From the NCBI GenBank assembly GCA_959606905.1, contig CAUHML010000153.1:1-7495 (forward strand): DNA of 7,495 nucleotides, given 5' to 3'. Of the stretch, positions 1 to 5,201 are shown one piece after another. Each line of letters begins with the position of its first letter. The stretch's first letter is position 1. Origin of the DNA: an uncultured Bacteroides sp. (GTDB taxonomy: Bacteria; Bacteroidota; Bacteroidia; Bacteroidales; Bacteroidaceae). A program made the translations under genes and the position numbers. The notes below the pieces were generated by a model. That model made no database searches, was not told the origin of the DNA, and was given only the letters and a program-made list of their open reading frames with translations.

Positions 1-798
1 TATAATCAAGGAAGTGGAGATTTGAGTTGGACTGCAAAGTCTTCGGACGATTGGATTATAGTGTCTCAAAAAGCTGGGCAAACTCCGACAGAGGACCGAA
101 TCAGGGTATCTGTTGATTGGGAGAAAGTTCCGGTTGGAGAGAGTATTAAAGGTGCTGTGGAGTTTAGTTCTAATGATCAAAAAGAATGTGTATTGGTTTC
201 TGTTTTTAATCCGGCGTCTCCTGTGCGTGATGAGATGCAAGGAGTATATATGGAAGAGAATGGGTATGTCTCTATTCCGGCTGCAGGGTTTCATCGTAAG
301 TTTGAGAGTAATGACATAAAAATGAATATTCTTCCCGGGGTTGGGGTTGAAGGGCATGCTTTGCAATTAGGGAATCCTATATCTCCCTTACAGATGTATC
401 GTGCTGGTGATGTACCTAGAGTGGAATATGATTTTTATACGTTTAATGCCGGGATTTATGATGTGTATACCTATGTTCTACCTACATTCCCTTTGCACGC
501 AGAGCGAGACTATAAATTGCCGGAACATACTAATTCGGACACAAAGTATAGTGTCCGTATAGATGATGGTTCTATTTCTACTCCTTCTACTTCTGCTATT
601 GAGTATTCTCAAGTTTGGTATGATAGTGTACTGAAGAATTGTAGAGTGAATAAATCTACTTTGTATGTGAAGAAGCCGGGCAAACACACCCTACAGATAC
701 GTTGTGGTGATCCCGGGGTCGTCATTCAGAAAATAGTCATCGACATGGGAGGATTAAAACGTTCATACCTTGGACCTGAAAGTACAAAATGTAATTAG
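1..798 (+). CDS. GH115 family alpha-glucuronidase, C-terminal part (5' end outside window)
   Basis: This reading frame is open from base 1 and ends at TAG 796-798, giving 265 visible residues. GH115 enzymes usually run to roughly 800-1000 residues, so only about the last third is present and the catalytic barrel lies upstream. Visible residues 1-75 look like a beta-rich linker domain of BACON/Ig type (LSWTAKSSDDW, then RIRVSVDW, then GAVEFSS). Residues 80-260 match the GH115 C-terminal beta-sandwich: the NGYVSIPAAGF opening, PRVEYDFYTFNAGIYDVYTYVLPTFPL split around positions 140-160, and the YSVRIDDG strand. The family removes (4-O-methyl-)glucuronic acid from xylan; some members act on glucuronosyl-galactose in arabinogalactan. 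Which substrate applies cannot be told from this fragment. The protein is presumably periplasmic, but its signal peptide is not visible. The stop lies 1 bp from the stop of the convergent GH43 gene. The family call is good; it rests on the C-terminal domain alone. Confidence 0.85.
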   Translation, partial: YNQGSGDLSWTAKSSDDWIIVSQKAGQTPTEDRIRVSVDWEKVPVGESIKGAVEFSSNDQKECVLVSVFNPASPVRDEMQGVYMEENGYVSIPAAGFHRKFESNDIKMNILPGVGVEGHALQLGNPISPLQMYRAGDVPRVEYDFYTFNAGIYDVYTYVLPTFPLHAERDYKLPEHTNSDTKYSVRIDDGSISTPSTSAIEYSQVWYDSVLKNCRVNKSTLYVKKPGKHTLQIRCGDPGVVIQKIVIDMGGLKRSYLGPESTKCN

Positions 799-799
799 T

Positions 800-1915
800 C
801 TAATTGATTGGAGAACCAGATGGCTTTGCCATGGGTTCTCCGGCTTTATCCGGTATTCCCAGTATAGGCATCCCATCTTTGTCCCACTCTATTTTCTGCA
901 AGCGGGGAGTACGTGAATCCATTGCACCCGGAGCATCATTTGGTATCTGACGGGCATGATAAAGCATATAACATTCCTTTCCATCCGGTGAAGAGACGAA
1001 AGAACTGCCGCCGGGGCCAAAAACTTCATTCTCCGGTTTCTGCTGAAATACGGGTGTCGGATGTTTCTTCCAGGAAGCAGGGTCCAACAGGTTGGCATTG
1101 GCGTCTGCTGTTAGCAATCCTACACAATAATAGGGAGTCCAGCTACCGCTGGCGGAATAAAAAATGCATACTTTATCTTTATTCTTCGGCTGGAAGAAAT
1201 GAGGTGCTTCGTTCACATGGATCGGATAGGCTGTTTTGCTGCCATCGGGATTCACCCATTGACACTCCCATTCATATTCAGGTTTGGAAATCAGAACTCT
1301 GTCGGAAGAAAGAGTCCACGGATTTTCCATCGAAGCGATGTAAATACATTGTGTCTCGCTGTCAATTCTTCGTTTTTGCCATCCGCACCAAATCATGTAA
1401 CGCTGTCCGTTGTGTTCGAAAGTACTCGCATGAATTGCCCAGTTGTTATCTTTGTCGGTCGGTATGCGCCCTTTCATGACAAACTTACCCTCTGTAGGAA
1501 TATCAGCCTCGTTTTCAATCACATAAATCTGGTGATTGTCCATATTACCATCGTCTGCTGCGAAGTAAATATACCATTTGTTGTTGATGCGATGCATTTC
1601 GGGAGCCCATAAGTGATGGGAATTGCTTGGATCGGTTGGTATCCATACAGGCTTTTTAAGACTATCGTTCAAGTTTGTAATATCACTGGTTTCCCAAAGC
1701 ACGATTCTGCTTTCAGCGCCTTGTGTATAATAATATTTCCCTTCATGAAAAACGGCCCATGGTTCTGCTCCTCTTTCACGTAGCGGATTTGTATAAGTAG
1801 CTCCTGTTACGGCTTCCTTTTCCGGCTCTGTTTTCTTCTTGGGTTGACAGGATGCACAAATAATGACTAAAAGTACGGCTAGTAATAACAATCTGCTTTT
1901 CATGGTATTTTTCAT
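800..1915 (-). CDS. GH43-fold lipoprotein with substituted catalytic residues
   Basis: The protein has 371 residues. It begins with a lipoprotein signal peptide: a charged start, a hydrophobic stretch at about 9-20, and CASC with Cys23 as the likely acylated residue (position -3 is Cys rather than the usual Leu). A Lys/Glu-rich tether follows, then a five-bladed GH43 propeller at about 40-355. The hallmark strands are clear: GAEPWAVF (49-56), HLWAPEMH (101-108), WYIYFAADDG (114-123), HVNEAPHFF (233-241), YSASGSWTP (253-261) and FGPGGSSF (299-306). Family members are exo-arabinofuranosidases, xylosidases, arabinanases or galactanases. Here the usual base Asp is Glu51, the pKa-modulating Asp is His162, and the metal-site His of GPGH is Gly303; the acid Glu236 is kept. 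The closest look is to the GH43_26-like arabinofuranosidase layout, but activity is doubtful. Met5 (codon 1901-1903) is an alternative start. It is transcribed divergently from the second GH43 and convergently with GH115. Confidence 0.88.
   Translation of the reverse strand: MKNTMKSRLLLLAVLLVIICASCQPKKKTEPEKEAVTGATYTNPLRERGAEPWAVFHEGKYYYTQGAESRIVLWETSDITNLNDSLKKPVWIPTDPSNSHHLWAPEMHRINNKWYIYFAADDGNMDNHQIYVIENEADIPTEGKFVMKGRIPTDKDNNWAIHASTFEHNGQRYMIWCGWQKRRIDSETQCIYIASMENPWTLSSDRVLISKPEYEWECQWVNPDGSKTAYPIHVNEAPHFFQPKNKDKVCIFYSASGSWTPYYCVGLLTADANANLLDPASWKKHPTPVFQQKPENEVFGPGGSSFVSSPDGKECYMLYHARQIPNDAPGAMDSRTPRLQKIEWDKDGMPILGIPDKAGEPMAKPSGSPIN
810..841. terminator. Hairpin at convergent gene ends, possible bidirectional terminator
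   Basis: GGAGAACC (810-817) pairs perfectly with GGTTCTCC (834-841). Inside it, ATGGC (820-824) pairs with GCCAT (828-832) across a 3-nt loop, with a small AG/G internal bulge. The whole structure lies within the last codons of the minus-strand GH43 gene and just past the GH115 stop. Neither side has a long T tract, so it is not a textbook intrinsic terminator. It could still stop or protect the 3' ends of both convergent transcripts. The pairing is seen directly; the role is inferred. Confidence 0.45.
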
Positions 1916-1973
1916 TTAATAATGACACTGCAAAGAAAGCACAAAATCCTGATAAATCATCTTTTTTTTGCAG

Positions 1974-2010
1974 ATTGGTTAGTATTTATCCTTAATTGGT
2001 TGGTATTTAT
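1974..2010 (+). promoter_or_regulatory. Direct-repeat operator, two 16-bp copies with 21-bp period (AraC-type geometry)
   Basis: ATTGGTTAGTATTTAT (1974-1989) is repeated as ATTGGTTGGTATTTAT (1995-2010), with one mismatch in 16 and a start-to-start distance of exactly 21 bp, two helical turns. Tandem half-sites on the same face with 21-bp spacing are the arrangement known for AraC at araI1-I2. Many Bacteroides PULs are controlled by hybrid two-component regulators that carry AraC-type DNA-binding domains. The downstream copy touches the proposed -33 element (2009-2012) of the rightward GH43 gene, as expected for an activator that contacts RNA polymerase. It sits between two divergent GH43 genes and could serve both. 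The regulator itself is not in this window. Confidence 0.6.
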
Positions 2011-2040
2011 TGAATTTCTAGTTGTTTTTTCTCATCTTTG
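2009..2040 (+). promoter_or_regulatory. Putative Bacteroides-type promoter of the rightward GH43 gene
   Basis: ATTG (2009-2012) as the -33 element and CATCTTTG (2033-2040) as the -7 element are separated by 20 bp. This fits the Bacteroidetes TTTG-N19-21-TAnnTTTG consensus with one mismatch in each element. Transcription would start near 2045, about 23 nt before the ATG at 2068. The imperfect elements fit a promoter that needs the adjacent direct-repeat operator for activation. On the opposite strand only a weak -7 match (complement of 1931-1938, TTTCTTTG) was seen for the leftward GH43 gene, without a convincing -33 partner. Confidence 0.5.
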
Positions 2041-2067
2041 TAGCACGAACTTTAAAATTGATATTGT

Positions 2068-3057
2068 ATGAAACTGAAGCACCTTATTCTTCTTAGTATT
2101 ATTTGCTGTTCCCAGTCTGTATTTGGACAAAAAGCCAATCAACAACCGAAGACGAGTGGCAATCCTGTATTCCCGGGATGGTATGCTGATCCGGAAGGAG
2201 TTGTATTTGGAGATGAATACTGGATTTATCCTACGTATTCGGCGCCTTATGACGAACAGACTTTCATGGATGCCTTCTCATCTAAAGACCTGGTGAACTG
2301 GACAAAGCACCCGAAAGTGTTATCAAAAGAGAATATTAGTTGGTTTAAACGTGCTTTGTGGGCACCTGCCGTGATTCATGCGAATGATAAATATTATATA
2401 TTCTTCGGTGCGAATGATATCCAAAGCAATAATGAACTGGGCGGTATTGGTGTAGCTGTGGCCGACAATCCTGCCGGACCATTTAAAGATGCGTTAGGCA
2501 AACCTCTGATTGATAAATTTGTAAATGGTGCGCAACCGATCGATCAGTTTGTTTACAAAGATGATGACGGACAATATTATATGTATTATGGTGGCTGGGG
2601 ACATTGTAATATGGTGAAACTGGCCCCGGACTTGTTGAGTATTGTACCGTTTGAAGATGGTACCCTTTATAAGGAAGTAACCCCCGAAAAATATGTAGAG
2701 GGGCCTTTTATGTTGAAACGTAACGGAAAATACTATTTTATGTGGTCAGAAGGCGGTTGGACCGGACCGGATTATTGTGTTGCTTATGCCATTGCCGACT
2801 CACCGTTCGGACCCTTCAAGAGAGAAGCAAAAATATTACAGAGAGATCCCAATATTGGAACAGGTGCCGGTCATCATTCAGTTGTAAAAGGGCCGGGAGA
2901 GGATGAATGGTACATCATTTATCATCGCCATCCATTGGGTGAAACGGATGGAAACGCTCGTGTGACCTGCGTTGACCGTATGTACTTTGATAAAGATGGA
3001 AAAATAAAACCCATAAAGATGACTTTCGAGGGAGTAAAGGCAAGCCCATTGAAGTAA
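2068..3057 (+). CDS. GH43 family glycosidase (arabinofuranosidase/xylosidase-like), secreted
   Basis: The protein has 329 residues. It has a Sec signal peptide (MKLKHLILLSIICC...SVFG, cleavage likely after Gly20); no good lipobox is seen, so the mature enzyme is probably soluble in the periplasm. Almost all the rest is a single GH43 five-bladed propeller. The catalytic set is intact: base Asp41 in YADPEG, pKa-modulating Asp159 in QPIDQFVY, acid Glu211 in YVEGPF, and metal-site His269 in GAGHHS. Supporting motifs are LWAPAVI (97-103), YYIFFGAND (109-117), YYMYYGGW (170-177) and WYIIYHRHP (281-289). The family is inverting and releases arabinofuranose, xylose or related sugars from the non-reducing end of plant-polysaccharide side chains. 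The exact subfamily cannot be fixed by eye. No accessory carbohydrate-binding module is present. The gene is monocistronic: a promoter and operator precede it and an intrinsic terminator follows 14 bp after its stop. Confidence 0.9.
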   Translation: MKLKHLILLSIICCSQSVFGQKANQQPKTSGNPVFPGWYADPEGVVFGDEYWIYPTYSAPYDEQTFMDAFSSKDLVNWTKHPKVLSKENISWFKRALWAPAVIHANDKYYIFFGANDIQSNNELGGIGVAVADNPAGPFKDALGKPLIDKFVNGAQPIDQFVYKDDDGQYYMYYGGWGHCNMVKLAPDLLSIVPFEDGTLYKEVTPEKYVEGPFMLKRNGKYYFMWSEGGWTGPDYCVAYAIADSPFGPFKREAKILQRDPNIGTGAGHHSVVKGPGEDEWYIIYHRHPLGETDGNARVTCVDRMYFDKDGKIKPIKMTFEGVKASPLK

Positions 3058-3071
3058 AATCTGAAAAGTTC

Positions 3072-3114
3072 AGCCCATCCATAATTAATATTTTAATAAA
3101 GATGGGCTTTTTTT
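3072..3114 (+). terminator. Intrinsic terminator after the GH43 gene
   Basis: AGCCCATC (3072-3079) pairs with GATGGGCT (3101-3108), followed by an uninterrupted T tract (3108-3114). The 21-nt loop is AT-rich and can add an inner ATTAA/TTAAT stem. A second upstream arm, AAGCCCAT at 3042-3049 inside the end of the GH43 gene, can pair with the same downstream arm. The structure closes the left-hand carbohydrate-enzyme block. Confidence 0.85.
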
Positions 3115-3126
3115 GATTTATTGTTT

Positions 3127-3134
3127 TATTTTTG
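3127..3134 (+). promoter_or_regulatory. Bacteroides -7 element for the ECF sigma gene
   Basis: TATTTTTG (3127-3134) is a perfect match to the Bacteroidetes -7 consensus TAnnTTTG and lies 28 bp before the ATG at 3163, giving a short leader. No good TTTG was found at the expected -33 distance: that position falls in the downstream arm of the preceding terminator (about 3103-3108, GC-rich). TTTG at 3112-3115 is too close. The promoter is therefore probably recognised mainly by its -7 element, or is weak. Confidence 0.55.
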
Positions 3135-3162
3135 TCCTTGTAAATCAAACATACTTATTATA

Positions 3163-3735
3163 ATGAACCCAGATATACACACTCTTTCCGACTCCCTTTT
3201 GTGGAAAAGGTTTCTCGAGGGAGATTCGAGTGCGTATACCCAAATCTATAATCGAACGGTGCAAGATCTGTTTCGATTCGGACTATTATATACTTCAGAC
3301 AAAGAATTAATTAAAGATTGCATACATGATGTGTTTGTGAAAATCCACATGAATCGTGCAAAGTTAGCCCCAACAGATAATATTGCAGCTTATTTGACGG
3401 TAGCGTTGAAAAACACTCTTTTTAATGCGCTAAAAAAGACAACAGATTCTCTTTCGTTTGATGAAATAGGTGAGAGAGAAGAGACGGTTGACGAATCCCC
3501 CTCCACTCCGGAAACTATATATATTAATAATGAACAGGAAAAACAAGTTCAGGCAACCGTACATACTATGATGTCTGTATTGACGGACAGACAGCGTGAA
3601 ATTATTTATTATCGATATATCAAAGAGATGAGTATTGATGAAATAAGTAAGGTGACAGACATGAATAATCAATCTGTTTCTAATTCTATTCAACGGGCTT
3701 TGGGACGTATCCGGGACTTATTTAAGAGAAAATAA
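3163..3735 (+). CDS. ECF-type RNA polymerase sigma factor (FecI-like, PUL-associated)
   Basis: The protein has 190 residues from ATG 3163; the same frame is open back to a TTG at 3121, but that lies upstream of the likely transcription start. Sigma region 2 spans about 12-80 (DLFRFGLLYTSDKELIKD, then HDVFVKIH, the core-binding and -10-recognition helices). Region 4 spans about 133-186, with the helix-turn-helix LTDRQREIIYYRY...MSIDEISKVT...NQSVSNSIQRALGRIR. An acidic linker (about 98-128) joins them; regions 1 and 3 are absent, as in ECF factors. It directs RNA polymerase to a small target set, most likely the fecR and susC-like genes immediately downstream. Its partner is the FecR-type anti-sigma protein encoded 107 bp later. 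The order sigma, anti-sigma, SusC with STN is the standard Bacteroides transmembrane signalling module. The sigma class is certain; the targets are inferred from synteny. Confidence 0.93.
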   Translation: MNPDIHTLSDSLLWKRFLEGDSSAYTQIYNRTVQDLFRFGLLYTSDKELIKDCIHDVFVKIHMNRAKLAPTDNIAAYLTVALKNTLFNALKKTTDSLSFDEIGEREETVDESPSTPETIYINNEQEKQVQATVHTMMSVLTDRQREIIYYRYIKEMSIDEISKVTDMNNQSVSNSIQRALGRIRDLFKRK

Positions 3736-3842
3736 GAGAGAATAATCAACCTATTTTTCCTGCCAATCAAAAAAAAGTGGAAAAAACTTCGGAAAAGGTG
3801 AGTATAAAATGAAAGTACAACTGTTATTCATACGTAAAGACA
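3736..3842 (+). promoter_or_regulatory. 107-bp sigma-fecR gap, candidate ECF-dependent promoter region
   Basis: The spacing is too long for simple co-translation. No housekeeping TTTG/TAnnTTTG pair is seen; TATTTTTC at 3752-3759 is one mismatch from the -7 consensus but has no -33 partner. The region holds an 8-A tract (3769-3776) and a direct repeat GGAAAA (3779-3784 and 3791-3796, 12 bp apart). FecI-type sigma factors recognise a GGAAAT-like -35 in E. coli, so one of these could mark an autoregulated ECF promoter. No -10 sequence can be assigned. A 17-codon frame from ATG 3809 overlaps the fecR start and has no sign of being a gene. Confidence 0.3.
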
Positions 3843-5051
3843 ATGAAAATGATGAACTCTGAACAAAAACATACAGATTTTTCCCTATATACTTTTGAAG
3901 AATTCCTTCAGAATGATTTCTTTATTTCTTCCATGAATCATCCTACGGAAGAAACACAGAAGTTCTGGGATGAATTTGAACAGATGAATCCTTCTAATAT
4001 AGATGAATATATAGCAGCAAAAAGCTATTTGGAGGTTTTTTCAAAAGAGAAAGCAGAAGTACTTTCAAACGAGGAAACGGATGATTTATGGACTCGTATA
4101 CAGGCAACCAATATAAATAAGGAGAAGGCGAAACGTAAGAACTATTTCTTAATAGGATTGAGCTCGGCGGCCAGTGTTGCTATTCTTGTGGGATGTTTCT
4201 TCTTATTAAAGAGTTATTCTTCGGTGCTGGATCCGGATATTGCCACCTTTGCAGTGAATACCAAAGCTGATTTGCCTCTGACGGAAGAAACACTGTTGAT
4301 TTTGGCGGAAGATAACGTAGTGAGCCTGAAAGAAAAAGAAACGGAGATTACGTATGATTCCGTAGAAATCAAAACAAATCAGGAAAGTATACAAAAGGAA
4401 AAATCGGCAGCTTACAATCAATTGGTCATTCCGCGTGGAAAGCGATCGGTATTGACGTTTGCCGATGGATCTAAAGTCTGGGTGAATGCCGGCACGAGAG
4501 TGATTTATCCGGTAGAGTTTGAAAAAGATAAACGTGAAATCTATGTGGACGGAGAAATCTACATAGAAGTAGCCAGAGATGAAAACCGCCCTTTCTATGT
4601 GCGGACCAAAGATATGAATGTCAGGGTGCTTGGTACTAAATTTAATGTAACGGCGTATGAGTCGGAAGCAATTAGAAGTGTAGTGCTGGCGCAAGGATGT
4701 GTTCAGGTAGAGACAGCCCGGACTCCGAAAGCGATTTTGGCTCCTAATCAGATGTTCAGTTCTGCCGATGGAAAGGAAAATATATCACAAGTAGATGTAG
4801 AACAGGCAATATCGTGGATAAATGGACTCTATTGTTTCCAAAGTGCCGATTTGGGAATAGTCTTGCAACGCCTGTCTACCTATTATGGTGTGAATGTAGA
4901 ATTTGACCCAGCGCTAAGTAAAATAAAATGTTCCGGAAAAATCGATTTGAAAGACAACTTTGAAACAGTTATTAATGGATTAACCTTTGTTGCACCAATT
5001 TCTTATGCCTATGATGAACAATATAAAACGTATCGAGTAGTAAAGAAATAG
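3843..5051 (+). CDS. FecR-family transmembrane anti-sigma factor
   Basis: The protein has 402 residues. The N-terminal cytoplasmic part (1-98) is acidic and helical and would hold the sigma factor. A basic patch (KEKAKRKN, 93-100) is followed by one membrane segment at about 101-123 (YFLIGLSSAASVAILVGCFF), giving an N-in orientation. The periplasmic part has a linker, a FecR domain at about 195-290 (VIPRGKRSVLTFADGSKVW, RVIYPVEF, REIYVDGEIYIEVA, VRVLGTKFNVTAY) and a C-terminal DUF4974 domain at about 330-400 (FQSADLGIVLQRLSTYYGV...CSGKIDL). In the Fec paradigm the C-terminal end contacts the receptor's STN domain and passes the ligand signal inward, releasing the sigma factor. The encoded start is MKMMN; ATGs at 3849 and 3852 are equally possible. 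Length and domain order are normal for Bacteroides. It lies between the sigma and susC-like genes on the same strand. Confidence 0.93.
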   Translation: MKMMNSEQKHTDFSLYTFEEFLQNDFFISSMNHPTEETQKFWDEFEQMNPSNIDEYIAAKSYLEVFSKEKAEVLSNEETDDLWTRIQATNINKEKAKRKNYFLIGLSSAASVAILVGCFFLLKSYSSVLDPDIATFAVNTKADLPLTEETLLILAEDNVVSLKEKETEITYDSVEIKTNQESIQKEKSAAYNQLVIPRGKRSVLTFADGSKVWVNAGTRVIYPVEFEKDKREIYVDGEIYIEVARDENRPFYVRTKDMNVRVLGTKFNVTAYESEAIRSVVLAQGCVQVETARTPKAILAPNQMFSSADGKENISQVDVEQAISWINGLYCFQSADLGIVLQRLSTYYGVNVEFDPALSKIKCSGKIDLKDNFETVINGLTFVAPISYAYDEQYKTYRVVKK

Positions 5052-5115
5052 ATATAAAAAAATAAGATAATAAACTAATCTAACTCCCGTATTTTATGGT
5101 AATTATTGAAGAGAG

Positions 5116-5138
5116 TGGATGATACGAACTATCATCCA
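5116..5138 (+). promoter_or_regulatory. Perfect hairpin in the fecR-susC intergenic leader
   Basis: TGGATGATA (5116-5124) and TATCATCCA (5130-5138) form a perfect 9-bp stem with a 5-nt CGAAC loop, about 64 nt before the susC-like start. No T tract follows on either strand, so it is not an ordinary terminator. It may be a processing or stability element between anti-sigma and transporter mRNAs, or an operator. The rest of the 150-bp gap (5052-5201) is AT-rich; no housekeeping promoter or recognisable riboswitch was seen in it. Confidence 0.45.
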
Positions 5139-5201
5139 GATGGGACTTGTGTGCCTATGAATGTTTATATACAGAAAATAATATTATGAGAAATTTTTAA
5201 C

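Noticed and set aside
913..1479. 188-codon plus-strand frame antisense to the GH43 lipoprotein gene
   Set aside because: Its translation is rich in Cys, Arg and Ser with no recognisable domain, while the opposite strand encodes a clear GH43 protein with a signal peptide.
3061..3073. Small CTGAA/TTCAG hairpin overlapping the terminator's first arm
   Set aside because: Only 5 bp with a 3-nt loop; it could in theory compete with the terminator, but there is no other sign of an attenuator.
3121..3162. Upstream TTG start extending the sigma factor by 14 residues
   Set aside because: The extension overlaps the -7 promoter element and lies before the likely transcription start; the ATG at 3163 begins a normal ECF N-terminus.
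3752..3759. TATTTTTC as a housekeeping -7 element for fecR
   Set aside because: One mismatch at the final G and no TTTG-like element 19-21 bp upstream.
4206..4694. 162-codon minus-strand frame antisense to fecR
   Set aside because: Low-complexity, Phe/Ile/Arg-rich translation typical of a shadow frame; the plus strand encodes an intact FecR protein.
5096..5186. Tiny frames (from ATG 5096, 5140 and 5157) in the fecR-susC gap
   Set aside because: They are 6-10 codons long, in different frames and without start-site support; nothing suggests translated leader peptides.
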